The notes below the pieces were generated by a model that saw only the letters and a program-made list of their open reading frames with translations, did not search any database and was not told the origin of the DNA. From the NCBI GenBank assembly GCA_034687125.1, contig JAQGBZ010000073.1, positions 124,001 through 188,000 on the forward strand: a stretch of DNA of 64,000 nt, given 5' to 3'. The position numbers and the translations under genes are program-made. Source of the stretch: Neelides folsomi. Lineage: Eukaryota; Arthropoda; Collembola; Neelipleona; Neelidae. Below, piece after piece: positions 47,977 to 58,210 of this stretch (the stretch's first letter is position 1; each line of letters starts with the position of its first letter).

Positions 47977-48246
47977 ATGTGGGAAAGGCATTGCACTTCT
48001 TTTTCAGGGACATTTATTTTCAAGTGTCTGTTTTTTATATTCAAGTTCCTATTAGTCATCGGTGTGGTGCCTGGGGCCCAACTCGTGTGTCTTCCTTTTC
48101 CAAACTCCCAATCTCTTCAGTGCTCGGTTCATAATTTCAGCCTACATGAATCACCCATCAGCTCTTCGTACCTCTTGTGCAATAGATGTAAGGATAGGAA
48201 TTATACTCATATTGAATTACATTCCATTTCACTCCTCTTCGACTAA
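47977..48246 (+). CDS. Unrecognised ORF with a hydrophobic helix and Cys-rich tail
   Basis: Eighty-nine codons from an ATG in weak context (T at -3). Residues about 13-32 form a hydrophobic helix (FIFKCLFFIFKFLLVIGVV) ending near PGAQ, a plausible signal-peptide or membrane segment. A hydrophilic part follows with cysteines in LVCLP, LQCSV, LLCNRC and one NxS site (HNFSL). A strong acceptor (CACTTCTTTTTCAG ending at 48007) falls just before the helix, so the frame may instead be an exon beginning at 48008. Two other frames are open over part of it. No family is recognised; C/T-rich sequence favours Leu, Phe and Ser and can mimic such helices. Confidence 0.14.
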   Translation: MWERHCTSFSGTFIFKCLFFIFKFLLVIGVVPGAQLVCLPFPNSQSLQCSVHNFSLHESPISSSYLLCNRCKDRNYTHIELHSISLLFD

Positions 48247-49420
48247 TCGTTATATCTTGGGCAGTAAAGCTTGAGCAAAAACCTTCGCTCTCTCAGAGAC
48301 CATAGAACTAAATACATAAGGACATATAAGTACGTATGAACGTTTTTCAAACCATTGGGTTTGGACAGGGTATACAGAGCGGAGGAAATCACGACTGCAT
48401 AATTATACAAATTGTAAATTGTAGTATGTTTGCTGAAACGTGGGTTGCATGGAGCCATTGGAATAATAGGAATGGTTGACTAAGCCCGCGATTAGGAGGC
48501 GAATTTGAAACCTGGGAGAGTCACAAGATGAGCCGTTAACAGTAGCAAATTGTGATTGATGGAGATGGCAGGATTATTTGGCCTATTTTAAAATCCGATT
48601 TGCCCCCTCCGATGAGGAGATTTGTGGAGAAGAAGCTCCGATAATTCACATCTTGACTATTTCGTGAGTTAGTGAAATTATTAGGATGGCTCACGTCAGA
48701 TCGCGTGCTCCCTCTGAGCCTTATCTCCCTCCGCGATCCTCCCTCTACACATTTCTCGCTACCATGTTTGAGCGGAGAATAATGTCCTTAAAATGAGAAC
48801 GAGGAGGGAAACCATGTTTGCACCTCCCTTGTTGTCGAGAGCTGAGAGGAGCCTAATAATATTTGATCCCACTCACGAGATAACTTCCAATTACAATTAG
48901 ACGTCTTTTTTAAGATTCTCGACGGATTAAAACCTTGCACACTTTCCTCCAGAATCCAAATAATGTACATAGCCCTGCATTCAAATTTTGGCAAGTAAAA
49001 ATGTAAAATTATTAAGGCTCTAATTGGGAAGAGCCGAACCTTCTTCTCTTGCATCTACTTACCACCATCAGTCACTCCGGAACATGGGTAATCTCCGTCG
49101 TTGTCTGTCAGGAATGGTTTCTTATTACCTCACCTTCTCCAGCTCCGTATCCTCATCAAAGAAATGGAAAAAAGTAATGAGACAAGTTTTATGACCAAAT
49201 TGCTATGTTGATTCGTGACGGTGTTATGAGTTAGTGACATGTGACTGACGTTGAGTTAATGCAACCACTCTCTCCCTCCGTCTTCCAAAAATCCGCTCAC
49301 AAGTAAAAATGAACTAACTGGTAATGGAGGTTGTGAGTTTGGAAATGGGCTGATCGGGCATTCGAGTTCATTCTTCACTGTCCTCCACCGCGACTCGGCT
49401 AATCTCTATTATTATTACAG
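48247..49420. other. Spacer, no gene seen
   Basis: G-rich around 48480-48580, C-rich around 48680-48770. On the minus strand a good donor (GGTG|GTAAGT, plus ACTTACCACC at 49058-49067) ends a 20-codon open stretch, but no acceptor with a pyrimidine tract precedes it. Not called. Confidence 0.5.
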
Positions 49421-49739
49421 ATTCTCCCTCATTAAGGACATGAGGGAAAGGAGTGAGATTCCTCTCCGCGTAATTATGGACACACATGCTAGAACATTTG
49501 CACATTGTTTCAAAGCTGTGAGAGCGACTCTGTCGAGACACACAAATCCTCCAACCACGCTAATGAAACGAGAATTGTTTTTTGAGTCTTGCGGTTCAAA
49601 AATCCTCTCTTTCCTCGCGTCGTCGTGCCGTTTCCCAAATAAGGCAATCGTTGGAACAAGTGGGCATCAGGTGCTCGGGTTAATCAGTAAAACATTCATT
49701 TCCAAGCCAAGCCCATTCCAACTATTCGAATTTCTCTAG
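49421..49739 (+). CDS. Candidate terminal exon or ORF, 99-105 codons
   Basis: An acceptor (CTATTATTATTACAG ending at 49420) opens onto a frame that is continuous from its second base to a TAG at 49739. The first ATG in this frame (49440, G at -3) gives 99 residues starting MRERSEIPLRVIMDTHAR. The composition is mixed, with several Cys, His and Ser, and no domain is recognised. No AATAAA lies close downstream, and no donor partner upstream is evident. Confidence 0.14.
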
Positions 49740-51329
49740 TGATTCAATACCAATAGTCTCGTGTCGTATGAATAGTCTCAAGGAGCTCATTTGTATTCAA
49801 ACCATTCATTTGGGGTTGAAAAGGGGAAAAGTCCAAAAAGTTTCCAAAGACTATGAGCAAAATGAAGAAGGGCTTTTCATTCCACGTGGAAGATGCTAAT
49901 AATTAATTTTGTCAAAATGGAAACACATGTAATGGTTAATAGTCTTCTCGGCAATACATCATGCACAATTTTCTTTTCTCTGCAATCCTTTTGTGCTCTG
50001 TTTATTCTTCATGTGTACAAACATAGATTATTGGGTGTAGGAAAGATTACTCCTATTTAGCATGTTTTATGTATTTACAAGTATATGCCTTCCGAGAATC
50101 TCCCCAGGACTGTGCATATGCATTAAGTTTCCAATCCTCCTCATATGGGGTACGTGTGTGTGTAAAAGAAGTTGTACATTTGGCGGAGCGTATGCCTTCT
50201 CCCATTTATGACATGTGTAGTTTATTATGGGATGAAGATGGGCTTGAACCCGCACGCCCTTGTCGAAGTACGTTTACAACCCGGAGCCGGGTGGTGCCCT
50301 GTTTACCTGACTCACACGAGTAATTTCTCAGCCATTATGTTTCGGTGTTTTGAAGCAGATCGTTTCTCCTCTCACATAAGAGGGGTTTCCTTATCTCGAA
50401 CCCATCCATCTTTTTGGAATATACTGGGAGAGTCGGAGGGAGCCATCAAGTTCCCTCCGCCTTCTGAATTACTCCTCTTCTTAATTTCTCTCCGCAGACG
50501 AACCCCTCTCGTTCAATTATAAAGCCATTGAGAACTAAACACATATAAATAGCAAGTTCATTTCCACATTTTCCATCCATATGCTTGTCTGCAAGCGCTG
50601 TTCACAGTCAGGAGATCTATTCAGCCCTTCAATGGCCCAAATTCCCATTCTCTCGTTAGTTCTTTCCGAGTCGAGTGTCAAAGGAGGAGCGTCGCTGTGT
50701 CTCCAACAGGGAAGGGAAAATCGAGTTTCAGGGGCAGAAAGGAGAGTGAATGTCTCGACAGCGACAATGACTCAGAGGTGACCGAACATTAAAAATTCCT
50801 TTTCTTTATTTCTTTTCCATTTCCCTTTTTTACACTTTAATTGGAAAGTTAACGAACCAAACAGATTAGTTTTTCGATAGCCACCTTGGATAATTCCCGG
50901 CTCTTCCTGTCCTCACACATAAAGTAAGAGGGTATTAAGAAGTTACACAAGTTCTTTCAGGATACATGGTGAGAAAGAATTTCAACTGGGCGAAACTTTG
51001 TTCTCCGATACAATGAACCAAAAGACTCCTTGAGCACATAAAGACAATCAACGATGAGGGTAATAGTTTCCAAAATGGACTCTCACTGCCATATAAAAAT
51101 TATCATAGTCAACTTCTTGAAGGAAAAGGAGGAGAGCTGGAGTTTAAATTGATGAGTGGTTCCTAATTGAATTCCCAAGAAATGGTTACTTCAGACCGAT
51201 TGTTTAAACTTGTAGAGAACGATTTTCTTTAAACTTGGCCTGTTTCTTACATCTCAATTCATCTTATCTATATTCAATTCCATTTTCTCTACTCGCCCTG
51301 AATACGATTACTTCCCTCGCCAGATCCTG
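49740..51329. other. Spacer, no gene seen
   Basis: Mixed composition. Overlapping frames at 50067-50522 (62-116 codons) were inspected without finding motifs. A tRNA B-box-like sequence at 50241-50251 was considered and rejected. Confidence 0.5.
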
Positions 51330-51365
51330 AATTTTAATAGCGAGTATTCTTATGGATATTTTTTG

Positions 51366-51391
51366 AATCCAATTGAATTTTGAATTGGATT
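51366..51391. repeat. Inverted repeat, 9-bp arms
   Basis: AATCCAATT at 51366-51374 and its complement AATTGGATT at 51383-51391, separated by 8 bases. Confidence 0.7.
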
Positions 51392-51996
51392 GAATTATCA
51401 TATAAGATGGTTCGGCGTTCAAGTACATAAAAACGTTTTAAAACAGTAATGTGATGTTCAAAGAGCCCAATTCCTCAACTTGAGTAACCTTTCCCAATGT
51501 ATTATTCTCTTTATTCCCATTACGTGTATCAAGAACACGGAGAAATCTGAATAAATCATCAAAATCTATAAATTATGCATTTATTCATCAACTTTGATGT
51601 GAGTCGACTGTGGAATAAAAATATTTACTGCTGTTACCCTTAATGTTAAACCCATTGTTTAATTATAAATTATTGAATTAAAAAAAACAATCATACGATG
51701 TACCTTATTAATATTGGAGCTAAATAGTAGTAAATAAATAGTTAATAGGAGGAGATTGATAAAAACGTTTTGAAACCTTGTTTGAATTTTGAGTGCGTTT
51801 ATGATGTGCCTCCTTCCCTTTTTGTTTCAATTAGTTTCTGGTTGGAATCAAGGGAAAAAATCGAGTTGATTACGTGGACTGAATTTTTAATAGAAAAAAA
51901 TAATCATTAGGAGCATGGAAAGCTTCTTGACTGAAGATTATAACCTTATTAAACTCAAACAACAATTACCATTTATTACTCATAATTGTAGGAAAC

Positions 51997-52009
51997 GTGT
52001 GTGTGTGTG
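51997..52009. repeat. GT microsatellite
   Basis: Thirteen bases of alternating G and T. Confidence 0.8.
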
Positions 52010-52440
52010 GGTATATGACCCTTTAGTTTTCTTCGACAAATCTCGTTTAGCTTGTAAAAGTGAACTTTGTCATTAATCATGAATGTGGATCTAAGTTTGT
52101 GGTGAATCAAATTTGACATAAATTAGGAGTCGTAATGTAAAATGTGAAAGAAGGATGAAATGTGGAAGGGAGGGGAAGTGGAGCTTTGAGGTCTCTTGTT
52201 CCCTGACAGTCAATGCGAATGGTGAAAAGGAAACAAAGGAAGAGGTGGGAGAGAGAAGCAACTGATTGTGAATTCAGCCAGAGTTTCGTCGGTCTTTCTT
52301 GTCCAGATAGAGTTTCCGCTCAGAGTTCACGCTCATTTCCTGTCAGTCCGACTTTGTCTCTGCGGACACAAAAGTTGTAAAGAAGTCGAAATGTAAATTT
52401 GATTGTATTTTTACAACGACCCAACTCTTCTCTTTTTAAC

Positions 52441-52476
52441 TACATACCTACATACATACTACATACATACATGTAG
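52441..52476. repeat. Imperfect ACAT microsatellite
   Basis: A run of TACA/ACAT units with two interruptions, the longest of the dispersed TATG/ACAT tracts. Confidence 0.85.
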
Positions 52477-53179
52477 GAATTGGATTACCTTTATTGAACG
52501 ATGTAACATCAGTTCATTTTAAATCTTAAATTTTTAATTAAAATATATCATTTTATTAATTATGTGATATTTTCAATGTTCTGTCGAAATTCTTACATCT
52601 CGCATTAATATATTGGAAATGTTTTCACTCGAGCTGTCGATAATCTTTTTCCAATTTACTTTATCTTTAAAATGGAAATAGTATTTCCTTTAAATGCGTT
52701 TGACTTAAAATAGTTTGATATTTCTTTAAATAGAGCCCATTTATTTTGTTTTACCTCATTTCATGCACGTGTAGGCCAATTAGCGATATTCAGCAGCTAA
52801 AATAAGCTCTAATCTATGGCGATTGTATCATTAAGAGTTTTATTGCATGGAAGTCGTAAAGAATAAACATATTGTATTATATGCATACCTACTATTGCCC
52901 ACATAAAACTATATAATCTAAGCAAAGTACGAGTATATCTAGGTAATATGTAATCACTCTCATAGAAAAATCTTATAAGGGAATTTTAATTCTTTCATCT
53001 TTTTTATAAATATGTGAAAATACACTGGTTTTGAAAGTGGCTCTTATGTCTAAGATTTAGCACCGAGAACTTTAGCATTTAGTTTTGGTTTCTATTTGGG
53101 AGGTTAAATCATAAAAAGCATATAGAAAGTGATATGAGTAATGTTGGAAAGTCCGGTGCTATGATCGTTTACATTTATG

Positions 53180-53587
53180 TTACATCGTTAACACCCGCTT
53201 GACACGGCAATGTTTAGGTCGAATGTGTCGTGTAGGTTGTGATTTGTGGGAGCGTTTTGAGCAAAATATTCTTGATAAACATTGTAATTTATTGTTTCGT
53301 TTCAGTGAGGAATGGAGTATGGAGAATGAAGATTTGGACACTCCATGGGTTTTCCGAGGTGGTGAAGGAGAGAACTGGATCTCAACGCGAGCTGCTCGCC
53401 TCATCATCATTAGAGAATCTCGAAGAGTTGGGAAATGGAGTTGAATTATGTAAAAGAAGGTTTGCCTTCCCGAGTCGGGCGGAGAGCCCTCGTGTACCTT
53501 ATGGTTAAATTTTGTAACCTGATATTCATCTACATAGAAAGTAAAGTCAGTACACATCAGCATAACATCTTGGCCCAGCCTCTCCAT
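53180..53587 (-). CDS. Unrecognised ORF, 135 codons
   Basis: On the minus strand an ATG at 53587 in strong context (A at -3, G at +4) opens 135 codons to a TAA. The N-terminal part is mixed (starting MERLGQDVMLMCTDFTFY). The C-terminal third is strongly basic, with Lys, Arg, His and Ser. No domain is recognised. Two plus-strand frames (53199-53444 and 53239-53508) are open over the same bases, and one carries a good acceptor, so the readings compete. A frame of this length is expected once or twice by chance in the window. Confidence 0.12.
   Translation of the reverse strand: MERLGQDVMLMCTDFTFYVDEYQVTKFNHKVHEGSPPDSGRQTFFYIIQLHFPTLRDSLMMMRRAARVEIQFSPSPPRKTHGVSKSSFSILHSSLKRNNKLQCLSRIFCSKRSHKSQPTRHIRPKHCRVKRVLTM
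53306..53444 (+). CDS. Candidate terminal coding exon, product unknown
   Basis: A strong acceptor (TTTATTGTTTCGTTTCAG ending at 53305, with a GTAAT branch-like sequence about 20 bases upstream) leads into a frame that is open to a TGA at 53442-53444, 45 residues. The peptide begins EEWSMENEDLDTPWVFRG and is acidic and Trp-rich, then basic. It is not low-complexity. The segment lies just past the end of an AT-rich island and is GC-richer than it. A GAG|GTGGTG inside could be a donor. I found no AATAAA within the next 300 bases. The coding assignment is uncertain because the minus strand is also open here. Confidence 0.2.
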
Positions 53588-56500
53588 CCTGTGACCTTCT
53601 CAGAGTTCAAGACATTCAATTTGCTCCGAGAGTGTTGCCATTAGCCGCGTCGTTCCTAATCCCTGTCTCCTCAAAGAAGGGTTGGAAAGTGGGGACGGAA
53701 ACTTAATATTCTGTCCATTATGCCGTATTATGCAAACAATTGAACATTTCATCATGGTCAGGTTCGTTTATCTTTGTCGTTATTTGCCTCATCACGTAGG
53801 AGAAAGGTAAATAAGCTGAAAAGGTGGAGGAGAGGAAGAACTAATAACAAGGAGCCACCTCATCTCACGCTTAAATCTGACGAAGGTGAGAAGTGAATCA
53901 TAGCCCATGGAAATGAGGAACTTGGATATGGGAAACGTTTTAACTAATCCCCACCTTGGATTTAAATTTGTAGGTGTTCACATTTTAAATCTGCCCACGC
54001 GATTCGCACGGAGCGTGTTCATCAATGCTCAGGTTTAAGCCCTTGGAGCTATTGGGCGATCAAACGAATTACTCCTTTCATCAATGTGTACTTGTCCATG
54101 TACCCAGTTCCATTCATTGTAACCCATGTACTTGCTCCCATCGAATATTGACTTTGCCTTTCTTCAATCCGATTGCAAAGTGAGCGAGGATTAAATTTCT
54201 TTTATACAGCTCATGTAACTATGAGCATGTATTTATACGTATATTGAATTTCAGCGAGGCAGAAGTATTGGGAGTTCTCTACTCACGGCATGACCTCTGA
54301 ATCAACCTTTTATTTACTCATAAAATTAGGCCGTCGGCAAATGTGAAGTGAAGCAAAGTCTTCTTTGATATCTTAGAGTCTCTCGTTGGTTGATGGGTTG
54401 GGAGACGGAGGAGGGATTTGCTATAAATTCAGCGAGTGGCTCTTTAATTATTATTCATCACATGAGTCCTGAGGTAGATCATACTTCATGAATCACGACT
54501 AATGTTCCTTCTCGGAGATAAGGGCGGAAGAGGACATTTCCCTCAATTACCTACTCTCATTCTCCGCCGCTTCCCATGCTGCCCAAGCGTGATTTTTCCC
54601 CCATCTTTGGAAAATGAGTCTTTAATTACCTCTCCTATTACACGGTGGTCTCCATTACCATAAACAATGAGTTCCCGAGATTAGTTCACTTGTCCTCATC
54701 TCATGAGTCATGAGAGACGAGAGGGAACTACAAATCAAATAGTATTCATATTAGATCCGCCAAACTTGAGCTCATTACCTAAAGGCTCTGACGCCTCAGC
54801 TTTCCTTCCTGGGTTTTCAATTAATAATGGCTGATGTAGGAAGCGAGACAACGCTGGGTCGGCTATTAACTATTTCCACGCATTTTGTTTATGAGATGGA
54901 CTTTTGTAGCCCGAAATTAAATTTCAAATAAAGGAACAAGGCCCATGGTATTGATACTCCTCAGAGTGTTTCTCGACGTTGTTATTTTGGATTTGATGAG
55001 GACTATCCTGCACGTTTCATAAACTCAAAAGGAAATTCATATGGAGTTTTATATACAGAGTGAAAAGAACCTCTGTTCCTCTAATAGATTCTCTTCTCCA
55101 TAGTCGAGAGGGGAGAACTCCAGGGTGTGAGAGGATCATTGAAAAACCCATGATATTTTTATTAGGAACTGCTCCTCTTATTCGCATCGTCAGACTGGAG
55201 CCATTTTATACTTTTATGTCAGGGCTCTCTCTCCCGCACACTCAGACGGGCTCGGCAGGGTCCTGGAGGAAGGAAGAAGTAATGTATGAAATGATTATGA
55301 ATGTTCTGAGATTACACGATTTTGAGTGAGGCTGAGACACATTCCACCTTCTGCCAGATTTTTAGATCCTTATGGAAAAAGAAACGAGAATAGATGAGTG
55401 ATAGTGGGGAATCTGGGGGAAGAGCGAAGGGAGCCATCAGAGTCTTAAAGTATACCAATTGACCCCACACGTTGCCTCTCTCTTCCCTTATTTACGCCTT
55501 TTTATTTTAGAGAGGATTGCGTGTAGAGAGGTAAGTTTTTATATTTATTCCATTGCCTTAACCGAATCTCTACGTATAGTAGGACGAGATTTTTTCTCTA
55601 TGGTCGAGTTCGAAAGTTCAATTTGAGACAAGTGCCTTTTGAGTTATTCAGGGGATTTGGGGTTAATTCCAAGATATGAGGATCGGCACATTGTGATGGC
55701 AACGGCGTTTGAGATTTCTCCTGGATTTCCTCAAGTTTCATCAGTCTTAAGGCTGTTTGCTCTCAAATGTGATATTGGGGAGATGGAGAAAGTTTGTCGG
55801 ATCTTTGTTTTAATGTAGGATTGTGAATTTGGAAGGCTTTGGGAATGAAATGATTGGGAGAAGCCGTAAAGTTGTGGATGGGGATGCTGAGGCTCATTTC
55901 CTATTTTAAGTGAGAGTCTTATCACTCCCTGAGTCAATGAGGCTCTTTCTCGTTCTGGCTCCATTCAATCATCTCTCCCTTCGTCTTGTCTCCCTTAGTC
56001 AGGCACCGAGAGTAAACTTTGTTTTATGTCCCTCTGACAGTAAAAGTTTATGTTCTCTATTTGTGTCTACCTCTTTGAATCCCAGCAATGAGCCCTCATT
56101 ATTATGGACTCTCAACTTTACTCCGCTCTCGACATTGTGTTTGGGAGTGTAATAATGTTAATGGTCTGTTCATACTTAGATAGTGGTTCTCATCCATGTA
56201 TCTCTGGGATGACCAGCCATACTCGTATTTATTGTTAACATTTCATAACCCCTTCCTTTGACATCTCCATCTGTCAATGTATGTTTTTTTCATCCCTCGT
56301 GGTCTGCCTCGTCTCAGCCGTCTTGGATCGTGTAGAGCGGACTCTTTTGTCATGGGAGAGTGGAGCCGCATTTCCCCGGCTTTGACAGGTGTTGAGATTG
56401 ACTCTCGAACTTCTCTGCACACTTTTTTTATATATCTTATAACTCTATCTTCGTCCTTCGCTTAAAAGGAGTTTGGAAAGCTAAGGATAAGTTCACTAGA

Positions 56501-57140
56501 TCTGTTTTATATCACGTTCTCCAACTCTCAGAGGGCAAAAAAATGAGAATGCCTGGCTCAAATTATTTATTATTTAATTTATTAATGTTCCAACATTTGT
56601 CTTCTCGCGTTGCCCACAGTCTCGTTTGTGTCAGAAGGAGGGAAGATGAAGGGGGAAAGTTAAGCATATGAATATTCATTGATTGAGGATGTTGGTCCGT
56701 TGACTTATGGGACTTGGAATTATCTTCCCACGGTTGATTAACTAACCATGGAAGCAGACAAAGAAAGAATCAACTCCACACTTTGTTTCTTCCAACCCTC
56801 CTGGCCTTATGAGGACCAAAGAAGGTGGAGTATTCCAGAAAGACGAAGGAGGAAGGATGAGACGTCACTCTCATTCCAAATGCTTCCTTTCCCACTTCCA
56901 TTGTCTTCACGTCTGCCCTCCCATCCTCCCTTAACAATGCTGTCTAATCCAATATCAGCTAATCTCCACTCTAATTCAAGAAGAGGATCTTCATAGGAAG
57001 AGACTCAGCCAAAGACTTAAACTATCAAATTGACACGTCTTTGGGTTTCTTCATTGTTTCTCCGCATTAAATTAGCACCTATTCTCTAAGTATAAAATTG
57101 GAGGTGAAGGGTCCGGAACGGTCTTTATACTTACATACAA
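53588..57140. other. Spacer, no gene seen
   Basis: Mixed composition with a sharp skew reversal near 55.91 kb (55801-55860 has 19 G and 2 C; 55921-55980 has 8 G and 21 C). Frames of 62-89 codons at 55060-56996 have no recognisable features. A possible 20-base exon-like piece near 55511-55530, ending at GAGAG|GTAAGT, is too short to support. Confidence 0.5.
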
Positions 57141-57224
57141 CCAGGTCATCATCTCAAGTTCTCAAGTAAGTATACTTATATTTAGATAAGCTACCTGGTT
57201 AGGTTAACCTATCCAGGTCATCAT
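57141..57224. promoter_or_regulatory. Near-perfect 26-bp palindrome flanked by AGGTCA half-sites
   Basis: Positions 57193-57218 form a palindrome with 13-base arms and a single mismatch, centred on AGGTTAACCT. Its right edge runs into CCAGGTCATCAT (57213-57224), which is repeated exactly at 57141-57152. The interval therefore contains two AGGTCA half-sites and one inverted AGGTTA pair. That pattern resembles hormone-receptor elements (ecdysone-receptor sites are inverted AGGTCA-type half-sites, usually with one base between, whereas here there is none). Structure is seen directly; receptor binding is inferred. Confidence 0.3.
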
Positions 57225-57273
57225 AATGTAAGCATAGGTATAGTTATATTGGCTATGATGAAAGAAGCCTAGC

Positions 57274-57588
57274 ATGGTTACAATAAAGCTACGTGTCGAC
57301 ACGAGGATTATGCTTACATCTTTCTTTAAGAAGTTGATGGAGAGAGGGTATGACAATTTGCGAGCTTCGAATTTGTCATGGGGTATAACGGGAGGTCGAG
57401 ACGAGCTGATCCTGATGGTGATGGAGGCTCAGAAGGCAGGATATTTATTTGAAAAGGGCGAAAACCAAAAGAGTAGTGGGAAGGCTCAGGCTTTGATTTA
57501 CATTTCCGACTATTCCTGTGTCAAGCTGGGTGATAAATTCGCCCTTTTCAAAAAATATTATTCCATTCTTTTTCCCAACTCCTTTTGA
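57274..57588 (+). CDS. Unrecognised ORF, 104 codons
   Basis: The ATG at 57274 is in strong context (A at -3, G at +4). The frame runs 104 codons to a TGA. The peptide has a balanced composition rich in Lys, Leu and Tyr, with a Gly-rich centre, starting MVTIKLRVDTRIMLTSFFKK. It lies about 50 bases beyond the palindrome at 57193-57218, which could be a regulatory site for it. A further frame that lacks an ATG follows at 57683-57913 in another phase. No domain is recognised. It is among the more protein-like frames, but its length is within chance. Confidence 0.14.
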   Translation: MVTIKLRVDTRIMLTSFFKKLMERGYDNLRASNLSWGITGGRDELILMVMEAQKAGYLFEKGENQKSSGKAQALIYISDYSCVKLGDKFALFKKYYSILFPNSF

Positions 57589-57998
57589 TCTCTTTTACCA
57601 TATTTTGGGCTTGGTCCTTCTGGAGCCTTGACTCAAATTGCCGAATGTGGAAGCATAACAAGATCTAAATAATAGACCGGGATTGGAGCCGCTAGGGAAT
57701 TTTCTCTTTCTTCGCTCCTGTGTTTCTCTCCTTCCTCGTTATCGCGAAGCTCAGTTTATATTGAAGGCCTTATTTAGAGATTGTGATGGAAGATCTCATT
57801 TTCTCACTCATCCCAAGTTGAGGTTGAAAGTGAAGGCGAGTGCGGCTCAACAATTTCAGAACGTATTAGAGGAGTTTGAAAACCTCAAACCGCACCTAAC
57901 CAAGATGAATTGAAGCACGGCATGGGATCCGAAGAATGAAATTGTGAAGGGATTTCTGGCCGGCCTGATCCATTGCTCAACCTCGTTCATTTCAAGCG

Positions 57999-58164
57999 AG
58001 GTGAGCAAAGTTTCAGGTGTGTCAGCAATCCCTCTCTTCACCGCAACAGCGAGAGAAAACTGCTTTCACCAAGGTACTCCGACCAACCATTTTGAGCTCT
58101 GATCCGTCGCCTGATACTTGCTTTAACCTAAGATTGAAAAAGGTGAGCAAAGTTTCAGGTGTGT
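57999..58164 (+). repeat. Pair of perfect 24-bp direct repeats containing a donor motif
   Basis: The same 24 bases occur at 57999-58022 and 58141-58164, 142 bases apart. Each starts AG|GTGAGC, a good splice-donor consensus, and continues AAAGTTTCAGG. The flanks before and after the two copies do not match. Perfect 24-base repeats are not expected by chance. This could be a local duplication, a fragment of a dispersed repeat, or a duplicated exon-intron edge. Read on the minus strand both copies encode TPETLLT, but in different frames. Confidence 0.85.
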
Positions 58165-58210
58165 GGATTGTGTTCTCTAACGTCGAACTTCTCCGGAGAT
58201 GCTGAGTCAA

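Larger units (their letters stand above)
51330..53197. other. AT-rich island with a GC-richer interval
   Basis: AT-rich except at about 52150-52400, where a GC-richer patch contains initiator-like TCAG motifs. It includes the inverted repeat at 51366-51391, a GT run at 51997-52009 and ACAT microsatellite sequence at 52441-52476. No gene seen. Confidence 0.55.

Noticed and set aside
49058-49120. Minus-strand open stretch ending at a good GTAAGT donor
   Set aside because: No acceptor with a pyrimidine tract. A stop lies about 20 codons upstream.
50225-50330. tRNA-like sequence on the minus strand (GGTTCAAGCCC-type B box at 50241-50251)
   Set aside because: The T-arm stem does not pair beyond three of five positions. 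No matching acceptor stem or proper A box lies at the right distance. Probably chance.
50069-50522. Overlapping frames of 84 and 116 codons (plus) and 62 codons (minus)
   Set aside because: Mutually shadowing, with no start context or motif that favours one.
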